A stretch of 64,000 nt of DNA from Collimonas sp. OK412 (lineage in GTDB: Bacteria > Pseudomonadota > Gammaproteobacteria > Burkholderiales > Burkholderiaceae_D), in assembly GCF_900112135.1 (NCBI RefSeq), contig NZ_FOLC01000004.1, positions 62,001 to 126,000 on the forward strand. Direction: 5' to 3'. Numbering within the stretch: position 1 is the stretch's first letter; each line of letters starts with the position of its first letter. A model generated the notes under the pieces. It ran no database searches. It worked only from the letters and a program-made list of their open reading frames with translations, and was not told the origin of the DNA. The translations under genes were made by a program, and so were the position numbers. This document shows, piece by piece, positions 56,527 through 64,000 of this stretch.

Positions 56527-57000
56527 ATGCAACAGAAAACTGTAGACGTATGGGTAGGCATGTTTGTGCTGATCGGGGTGCTGGCCTTGGGGTTCCTGGC
56601 GCTGAGGGCAGGCAACCTGAGCAGCTCGACTTTCAACAAGACCTACCCGGTAATTACCAAGTTCGACAATATCGGCGGCCTGAAAGTACGTGCTTCGGTG
56701 CGCAGCGCCGGGGTGGTGGTGGGGCGTGTGGCGTCGATCAATTTCGACGACAAGAATTTCCAGGCGATAGTGACCTTGAACATGGACCAGCGTTACCAGT
56801 TCCCGGAAGACAGTTCGGCTAAGATACTCACGGCAGGTTTGTTGGGCGAGCAATATATCGGTATCGAAGCGGGCGGCGCGACCAAGAACCTGGTTGCCGG
56901 CGACCGTATTAAATTAACGCAATCCGCGATTGTGCTGGAAAACCTGATCAGTCAGTTCCTGTACAGCAAGGCCGCGGATGTAAAGGACACTGAACAATGA
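56527..57000 (+). CDS. mlaD: MCE-domain lipid-binding protein MlaD
   Basis: MlaD is anchored in the inner membrane and its MCE domains form a hexameric periplasmic ring that passes phospholipid between MlaE and MlaC. The 157-residue protein has an N-terminal transmembrane helix (VGMFVLIGVLALGFLALRAG) and one MCE domain (FDNIGGLKVRASVRSAGVVVGRVASINFDD, then LTAGLLGEQYIGIEAGG). The C-terminal helix LENLISQFLYSKA matches the hydrophobic pore helix. The stop overlaps mlaA by four bases. Confidence 0.95.
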   Translation: MQQKTVDVWVGMFVLIGVLALGFLALRAGNLSSSTFNKTYPVITKFDNIGGLKVRASVRSAGVVVGRVASINFDDKNFQAIVTLNMDQRYQFPEDSSAKILTAGLLGEQYIGIEAGGATKNLVAGDRIKLTQSAIVLENLISQFLYSKAADVKDTEQ

Positions 57001-57734
57001 AAACCATGACTCGCCTGGGCTCGCTGGCCCTGGTTGCCGCACTGGCCGGCTGCGCCACTACCAGCAATCCGCAAGACCCGCTGGAGGGTTTCAACCGCGC
57101 CATGTTCAGCTTCAACGACACGCTCGACAAGGTCGCCCTGAAACCGGTCGCCACCGCTTACCGGAACTGGCTGCCGAGTTTTGTCCAGACCGGCGTCAAC
57201 AACTTCTTCGGCAACCTGGGCGACGTATGGAGCTCGGTCAACGGCTTCTTGCAAGGCAATGTCGCGGACGGTACATCGGATGTGATGCGGGTTGCGGTCA
57301 ACACCACGCTCGGCCTCGGCGGCTTGCTGGATATCGGCTCGGAAGCCGGTTTGCAGAAACATAACAAGGATTTCGGCCAGACCCTGGGCAAGTGGGGCGT
57401 CGGCTCCGGCCCTTACCTGGTGCTGCCGCTGTTCGGGCCGTCGAATATCCGCGATACGGCGGCATTGCCGGTCGATATGTATGGCGACATCTGGTCGTAC
57501 AAATATCCGGTGCGCTGGCGCAATACCGGTTCGGTGGTGCGCCTGATCGACAAGCGCGCCAACCTGCTGGACGCAGGCGGCCTGCTGGAGGATGCCGCCC
57601 TCGACAAGTATGAATTCGTGCGCGATGCCTATACCCAGCGCCGCCAGAGCCAGATCAACGGCAATAATGACGACAGCGACGACAAGGCAGATAAGGCGGA
57701 CAAGCCTGCCAACAGCAAGCCCGCCGAGCAGTGA
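56997..57734 (+). CDS. mlaA: Outer-membrane phospholipid-transport lipoprotein MlaA (VacJ)
   Basis: MlaA removes misplaced phospholipids from the outer leaflet of the outer membrane and passes them to MlaC. The 245-residue product has a lipoprotein signal (LVAALAGCATTS), the MlaA start DPLEGFNRAMFSFNDTLDKV and conserved VNNFFGNLGDVWSSVNGFLQG, FGQTLGKWGVGSGPYLVLPLFGPSN and LLEDAALDKYEFVRDAY. The last 20 residues are a charged Asp/Lys tail. In E. coli mlaA is unlinked; here it lies inside the operon. Confidence 0.95.
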   Translation: MKTMTRLGSLALVAALAGCATTSNPQDPLEGFNRAMFSFNDTLDKVALKPVATAYRNWLPSFVQTGVNNFFGNLGDVWSSVNGFLQGNVADGTSDVMRVAVNTTLGLGGLLDIGSEAGLQKHNKDFGQTLGKWGVGSGPYLVLPLFGPSNIRDTAALPVDMYGDIWSYKYPVRWRNTGSVVRLIDKRANLLDAGGLLEDAALDKYEFVRDAYTQRRQSQINGNNDDSDDKADKADKPANSKPAEQ

Positions 57735-57740
57735 TTATCG

Positions 57741-57830
57741 GCGCCGGCTGGAACCGGCGCTTGAAATTGCCGTCTTAGGACGCATATACCCCGCGTCTGA
57801 GACGTCTTCTAACAACCATTAAGATTGTTA
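57741..57830 (+). other. Two hairpins in the mlaA-mlaC gap
   Basis: GCGCCGG-N6-CCGGCGC (57741-57760) follows the mlaA stop and TAACAA-N9-TTGTTA (57810-57830) lies 10 bases before mlaC. The first resembles a stabilising 3' hairpin; the second could affect ribosome access to mlaC. Neither has a T-tract long enough for a strong terminator. Confidence 0.45.
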
Positions 57831-57839
57831 AAAATACAT

Positions 57840-58472
57840 ATGAAAATTCTGAAAAAATTCCTGACGCTGTCGCTGACTGTCGGCAGCCTGTTGTTCACCG
57901 CGGCAGCCCAGGCGCAAGAAGCGCCTGATGCGCTGATCAAGCGCATCAGCCAGGACGTGCTGGATACCGCCAAATCGGACAAGAACATCCAGGGCGGCAA
58001 CCAGCAGCGGATCCTGGCGCTGGTTGAGGAAAAGATCATTCCTTATGTCGATTTCGAGCGCATGACCAGCATGGCCATGGGCCCCAAGTGGCGCGATGCA
58101 ACTGATGATCAAAAGAAACAGCTGATCACCCAGTTCCGCAGCCTGCTGGTCTTCACCTATTCCGGCGCGCTGTCGCAAGTGCGTGACCAGCAGATCGATT
58201 TCAAGCCGCTGCGCGCCGATCCGGCCGATACCGATGTCATCGTCCGTTCGCAAGTGATCCAGCCGCGCGGCGAGCCTATCCAGCTGAATTATCGCGTGGA
58301 AAAAGCAGGCACCAGCTGGAAGATCTATGATGTCAACGTACTGGGCGCCTGGCTCGTTGATTCATACAAGGGTACCTTCACCTCCGAAATCGGCCGGTCC
58401 GGCATCGACGGCCTGATCAAGGTATTGTCGGACAAGAACAAGGAACGCGCTGCCCGCGGCCTTAAAAAATAA
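57840..58472 (+). CDS. mlaC: Phospholipid-binding periplasmic shuttle protein MlaC
   Basis: MlaC carries phospholipids through the periplasm between MlaA-porin and MlaFEDB. The 210-residue protein has a signal peptide (KFLTLSLTVGSLLFTAAAQAQE) and the MlaC/Ttg2D domain: RISQDVLDTAKSDKNIQGGNQQRILALVEEKIIPYVDFERMT, then WKIYDVNVLGAWLVDSYKGTFTSEI. The ATG at 57840 is preferred to the TTG at 57825. Confidence 0.94.
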   Translation: MKILKKFLTLSLTVGSLLFTAAAQAQEAPDALIKRISQDVLDTAKSDKNIQGGNQQRILALVEEKIIPYVDFERMTSMAMGPKWRDATDDQKKQLITQFRSLLVFTYSGALSQVRDQQIDFKPLRADPADTDVIVRSQVIQPRGEPIQLNYRVEKAGTSWKIYDVNVLGAWLVDSYKGTFTSEIGRSGIDGLIKVLSDKNKERAARGLKK

Positions 58473-58489
58473 ACAGTTGATTGACTAAC

Positions 58490-58783
58490 ATGTTCAGACC
58501 ATCTCACTCGCTTACTGTCGGTAACGCCAAAGTCACTCTGGAAGAGGGCTTGCGCGCGATCGCCGGGGGCGAGACCGAGATTGACCTGGGCGATGTGGTG
58601 GCGGTCGATTCGGCCGCCGTCGCAACCTTGCTGGCATGGCAATGCGCCGCCCTGAACCAGGGCCTGAACCTCCATTTCTCCAGTTTGCCCGCCAACCTGG
58701 AAAGCCTGATCGATTTGTACGGCGTGACAGAACTGCTCGCGCCCACCGGCGTGACTGTTGCCGCCAGTACACTGCATCATTGA
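58490..58783 (+). CDS. mlaB: STAS-domain protein MlaB
   Basis: MlaB is the small cytoplasmic STAS protein that binds MlaF and stabilises the transporter. The 97-residue protein has the STAS pattern: beta strand GNAKVTLEEGL, IDLGDVVAVDSAAVATLLAWQ with the conserved Ser near the helix start, and LHFSSLPANLESLIDLYGVTELL. It begins 17 bases after mlaC. The ATG at 58490 is used; a TTG three codons earlier is in frame. Confidence 0.88.
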   Translation: MFRPSHSLTVGNAKVTLEEGLRAIAGGETEIDLGDVVAVDSAAVATLLAWQCAALNQGLNLHFSSLPANLESLIDLYGVTELLAPTGVTVAASTLHH

Positions 58784-58952
58784 GCTCCACCTTCTCCTTC
58801 CCCCCGTAGCATCCCGGGTTTGTCGTTGCCGCCCGGCCTTCGCAGCAAAAATCCAATATAATCAAGGGTTCCGCCACCGGCCAGCATGGTTTGACCGGCA
58901 AATCGGCAGCACTGCCGAGGCGTTCCAATTACAGAATATTTAGCAAGGCACT

Positions 58953-59906
58953 ATGGCGGCCATCCAAATTACCAACGTCAAGAAGCGTTACCAGTCCTTG
59001 CAGGCGCTGGGCGGCGTTTCCCTGACCATCGAAGAAGGTGAATTCTTCGGTTTGCTGGGTCCTAACGGCGCTGGCAAGACCACCTTGATTTCAATCATCG
59101 CCGGCCTTAACCACCCGGATTCAGGCAACGTCACGGTCCATGGCCACGACGTGGTCAGCGACTATCGCGCCGCGCGCCGCAATCTCGGCGTGGTGCCGCA
59201 AGAGCTGGTGTTCGATCCTTTTTTCACGGTGCGTGAAACGCTGCGCATACAGTCCGGCTATTACGGCCTGAAGAACAATGACAAATGGATCGACGAGGTA
59301 ATGGAAAACCTTGACCTGACCAGCAAGGCCGACACCAACATGCGCGCCCTGTCGGGCGGCATGAAACGGCGCGTGCTGGTGGCGCAGGCCCTGGTCCACA
59401 AGCCGCCGGTGATCGTGCTGGACGAGCCGACCGCCGGCGTCGACGTCGAATTGCGGCAGACCTTGTGGCGCTTCATTTCACGCCTCAACCGCGAAGGCCA
59501 CACGGTGGTCCTGACCACGCACTACCTGGAAGAAGCGCAAGAGCAGTGCAACCGCATCGCCATGCTCAAGCTGGGCCAGGTCGTGGCGCTCGATTCCACC
59601 TCGGCGCTGATCAAGCGCATCGCCGGTTCGCAATTGCTGGTCAACCTGTCCAGCGGCAGCTTGCCGGCAGCGCTGCAGCCCTTGGTGCTGCATGCCGACG
59701 GCAGCAAGTTCTCGCTGCGGGTCAACGAATACGCTGATGTCGAACCGATCCTCGGCGCCTTGCGCCATGCCGGCGCGGTGATCGAGGACATGCAGTTGCA
59801 GCAGGCTGACCTGGAAGACGTGTTCCTGCAGATCATGGACAGCAAGGTCAGCGCCAGCGGCTTTAATGTTTTTGCCGATGAATACAGCGCGGGCGGTGTC
59901 AAATGA
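58953..59906 (+). CDS. ABC transporter ATP-binding protein, YadG-like
   Basis: The 317-residue protein is the ATPase of an ABC-2 exporter. It has Walker [10 protein letters not shown], signature LSGGMKRRVLVAQAL, Walker B VIVLDEPTAGVDVELR and the switch His in LTTHYLEEAQ. The C-terminal extension of about 80 residues is typical of YadG/CcmA-like subunits. The permease gene overlaps its end by four bases. It follows mlaB, as in other Burkholderiales, but its substrate is unknown. Confidence 0.9.
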   Translation: MAAIQITNVKKRYQSLQALGGVSLTIEEGEFFGLLGPNGAGKTTLISIIAGLNHPDSGNVTVHGHDVVSDYRAARRNLGVVPQELVFDPFFTVRETLRIQSGYYGLKNNDKWIDEVMENLDLTSKADTNMRALSGGMKRRVLVAQALVHKPPVIVLDEPTAGVDVELRQTLWRFISRLNREGHTVVLTTHYLEEAQEQCNRIAMLKLGQVVALDSTSALIKRIAGSQLLVNLSSGSLPAALQPLVLHADGSKFSLRVNEYADVEPILGALRHAGAVIEDMQLQQADLEDVFLQIMDSKVSASGFNVFADEYSAGGVK

Positions 59907-60661
59907 TGGTTGGTTTCCAAACCCTGTTCTACAAGGAAGTGCTGCGCTTCTGGAAAGTGGCGACGCAAACCATAGGCGCGCCGATCCTGACGGCGATGCT
60001 GTACCTGCTGATTTTCGGCCATACCCTCAAGGACCATATCGAGGTCTATCCCGGCGTGCAGTACACCGCATTCCTGATTCCCGGCCTGGTGATGATGAGC
60101 GTGTTGCAAAATGCCTTCGCCAATACCTCGTCATCGTTGACACAGTCGAAAATGACCGGCAATCTGGTGTTTGTCCTGCTGACGCCGCTGTCGCACTGGG
60201 AGCTGTACGGCGCTTACGTGCTGGCCTCGGTAGTGCGCGGCGTGGCGGTCGGCCTGGGTGTGTTTGTGATCACCGCCTGGTTCGGCAACCTGTCTTTCGT
60301 GGCGCCGTGGTGGATCGTGATTTTTGCATTCCTGGGCGCCGCGCTGCTGGGCACCATGGGTTTGATTGCCGGCATCTGGGCAGACAAGTTCGACCAGCTG
60401 GCAGTCTTCCAGAATTTCCTGATCATGCCGGCGACCTTCCTTGCCGGCGTGTTTTATTCGATCAAATCGTTGCCGCCGTTTTGGCAGGCCGTATCGCATT
60501 TGAATCCGTTCTTTTATATGATAGACGGATTCCGCTACGGCTTTTTCGGGCAGTCAGACATTAACCCGCTGATCAGCCTGCTGATCATCTGCATATTCCT
60601 GGCGTTGTTGTCGGCGGTAGCGGTGCAGATGCTGAAGCGCGGCTATAAGCTAAGACACTAA
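59903..60661 (+). CDS. ABC-2 type permease, YadH-like
   Basis: The 252-residue protein is a six-helix ABC-2 permease of the YadH/NodJ kind: FQTLFYKEVLRFWKVATQTIGAPILTAMLYLLIFGH, then YTAFLIPGLVMMSVLQNAF and NFLIMPATFLAGVFYSIKSLPPFWQAVSHLNPFFYMIDGFRYGFFG. It is translationally coupled to the ATPase. The substrate, perhaps a lipid or glycan, is not known. Confidence 0.9.
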   Translation: MMVGFQTLFYKEVLRFWKVATQTIGAPILTAMLYLLIFGHTLKDHIEVYPGVQYTAFLIPGLVMMSVLQNAFANTSSSLTQSKMTGNLVFVLLTPLSHWELYGAYVLASVVRGVAVGLGVFVITAWFGNLSFVAPWWIVIFAFLGAALLGTMGLIAGIWADKFDQLAVFQNFLIMPATFLAGVFYSIKSLPPFWQAVSHLNPFFYMIDGFRYGFFGQSDINPLISLLIICIFLALLSAVAVQMLKRGYKLRH

Positions 60662-60711
60662 GTGCGGCACTGAGCACATCACCACGTTGGAAAAACAGCT
60701 AAGAAAATATT

Positions 60712-60954
60712 ATGTTCCCTACACCTGATCTCGTTAAAAGCTACATCGCCGCCGGCCTCGAATGCTCGCACCTGGATGTCGAGGGCGACGGCCAGCATTT
60801 CAAGGCAGTGATCGTGTCCGCAGCCTTCGCCGGCAAGCGTCCGATACAGCGCCACCAGATCGTCTACGCGGCGCTGGGCGACCGCATGCGCGAAGAAATC
60901 CACGCCTTGTCGATGAAGACACTGACGCCGGAAGAATTTCAAGAGAACAAATGA
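60712..60954 (+). CDS. BolA/IbaG family iron-metabolism protein
   Basis: The 80-residue protein has the BolA fold: VKSYIAAGLECSHLDVEGDGQHFKAVIVSAAFAGKRPIQRHQIVYAALGDRM. The conserved FxxKRPIQRHQxVY segment and the position just upstream of murA point to the IbaG (YrbA) branch, which binds monothiol glutaredoxin and an iron-sulfur cluster. The sequence lacks a DNA-binding domain other than the BolA helix-turn-helix-like fold. Confidence 0.9.
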   Translation: MFPTPDLVKSYIAAGLECSHLDVEGDGQHFKAVIVSAAFAGKRPIQRHQIVYAALGDRMREEIHALSMKTLTPEEFQENK

Positions 60955-62903
<1,949 letters not shown>

Positions 62904-62953
62904 GCCGCGGCGACGCAGCTGCGGCGGAAACCGCACAGTAAACTGGAAGTGAT

Positions 62954-64000
62954 ATGAGCATAGCAATCAGAAAACTCGATGCAGGACTGCCGAATTTCCA
63001 GGCGCAACTGACAGCGCTGCTGGCGTTCGAGGCAGGTGAAGACGAAGCCATCGACCAGGCCGCGGCACGCATCCTGGCCGACGTCAAAGCGCGCGGCGAC
63101 GCCGCCGTGCTGGAATACACCAACCGTTTCGACCGCCTCAGCGTAAACGACGTCAGCCTGCTCGAAATCGGCCAGCAGGAATTGCAGGCGGCGCTGGCCG
63201 AGCTTTCTCCTGAACGCCGCGGCGCCTTGCAGATCGCGGCCGACCGCGTGCGCAGCTACCACCAGCGCCAGAAAGTCGAATGCGGTTCGGACGGCTTCAG
63301 CTACACCGAAGCCGACGGCACCGTGCTGGGGCAAAAGGTCACGCCGCTGGACCGCGTCGGCATCTATGTCCCCGGCGGCAAGGCGGCTTATCCTTCCTCG
63401 GTGCTGATGAATGCGATTCCGGCCAAGGTCGCCGGCGTGCAGGAAATCATCATGGTGGTGCCGACTCCAGACGGCATCAAGAATCCGCTGGTGCTGGCGG
63501 CGGCGGCCATTGCCGGCGTTGATCGCGTATTCACCATCGGCGGCGCGCAAGCAGTGGCGGCGCTGGCCTACGGCACCGCCACCATTCCCCAGGTCGACAA
63601 GATTGTCGGCCCCGGCAACGCTTATGTCGCGGCGGCCAAGCGGCGCGTATTCGGCACGGTCGGCATCGACATGATCGCCGGGCCTTCCGAAATCCTGGTG
63701 CTGTGCGACGGCACCACCGATCCCGACTGGATCGCGATGGACCTGTTTTCGCAAGCCGAGCACGATGAACTGGCGCAGTCGATCCTGCTGTGTCCTGACC
63801 CGGCTTACATCGCCGCCGTCGAAGCCAGCATCAACCGGCAGCTGCCGCTGATGCCGCGCCATGAAGTGATCCGCACTTCGCTCACCAACCGCGGCGCGCT
63901 GGTGAAAGTGCGCGACATGGAGCATGCCTGCGAGATCGCCAATCATATCGCGGCGGAGCACCTGGAAATTTCGGCCGACAATCCGCAGCGCTGGGCCGAC
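62954..64000 (+). CDS. hisD: Histidinol dehydrogenase (3' truncated by window edge)
   Basis: HisD oxidises histidinol to histidine in two NAD-dependent steps and binds zinc. The frame is open from the ATG at 62954 to the last base (349 codons, about 80% of the protein). It contains [56 protein letters not shown], and the zinc/active-site [10 protein letters not shown]. Upstream is a 50-base gap after hisG with a weak ribosome site. The C-terminus is missing only because the window ends. Confidence 0.97.
   Translation, partial: MSIAIRKLDAGLPNFQAQLTALLAFEAGEDEAIDQAAARILADVKARGDAAVLEYTNRFDRLSVNDVSLLEIGQQELQAALAELSPERRGALQIAADRVRSYHQRQKVECGSDGFSYTEADGTVLGQKVTPLDRVGIYVPGGKAAYPSSVLMNAIPAKVAGVQEIIMVVPTPDGIKNPLVLAAAAIAGVDRVFTIGGAQAVAALAYGTATIPQVDKIVGPGNAYVAAAKRRVFGTVGIDMIAGPSEILVLCDGTTDPDWIAMDLFSQAEHDELAQSILLCPDPAYIAAVEASINRQLPLMPRHEVIRTSLTNRGALVKVRDMEHACEIANHIAAEHLEISADNPQRWAD

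Overview
The window looks like a chromosomal segment of a betaproteobacterium of the order Burkholderiales, most likely family Oxalobacteraceae. A Collimonas-like genome is my best guess, inferred from gene order (pilOPQ-aroKB-dgt, hpf-rpoN-lptBAC-kdsCD, uvrA-MFS-ssb, gltBD-mla-murA-hisGD), protein sequences and moderate-to-high GC. No tRNA, rRNA, prophage or CRISPR array is visible. Most of the window is ordinary core chromosome with short accessory stretches between the conserved blocks.

Region by region: 1-6900 carries the end of the type IV pilus secretin operon (pilO partial, pilP, pilQ), then a fused shikimate kinase/3-dehydroquinate synthase (aroKB), a dGTPase-like gene and a DUF4197 gene. 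6986-12621 (minus strand) is the kdsD-kdsC-lptC-lptA-lptB-rpoN-hpf block: Kdo synthesis, LPS transport, sigma-54 and ribosome hibernation. 12753-18044 has a Kef-type antiporter, a PepSY membrane protein behind a possible Fur site, and a monooxygenase/dioxygenase pair. 18135-22984 is uvrA, an MFS exporter and ssb.

23302-47255 is the accessory-rich part. It holds a GH128-like lipoprotein glucanase, a Tat-lipoprotein polysaccharide lyase with FN3 and LamG domains behind a perfect LacI-type operator, a thiolase, a DUF882 peptidase, two glutathione transferases, a TRIC channel, a second PBP1A-like enzyme, two LysR regulators, a TonB-dependent receptor paired with a long thioredoxin-fold protein, AMP nucleosidase, an MFS transporter and a nitronate monooxygenase. 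Gene relics lie in this region: the 3' ends of a porin and of an AraC regulator back to back at 29570-29822, and what looks like the tail of a LuxR regulator at 32649-32723.

47256-48189 is a REP-associated tyrosine transposase (RAYT) bracketed by nested inverted repeats. Related solitary repeats sit inside the gltB-gltD gap. 48258-64000 is a long co-directional core block: gltB, gltD, the complete mlaFEDACB lipid-transport set including mlaA, an ABC-2 exporter pair, a BolA-family gene, murA, hisG (short form) and a 3'-truncated hisD. The window shows no single obviously new system. The best leads are the receptor/thioredoxin pair, the LacI-operator polysaccharide lyase near a GH128 enzyme, the RAYT/REP elements and the regulator/porin relics.
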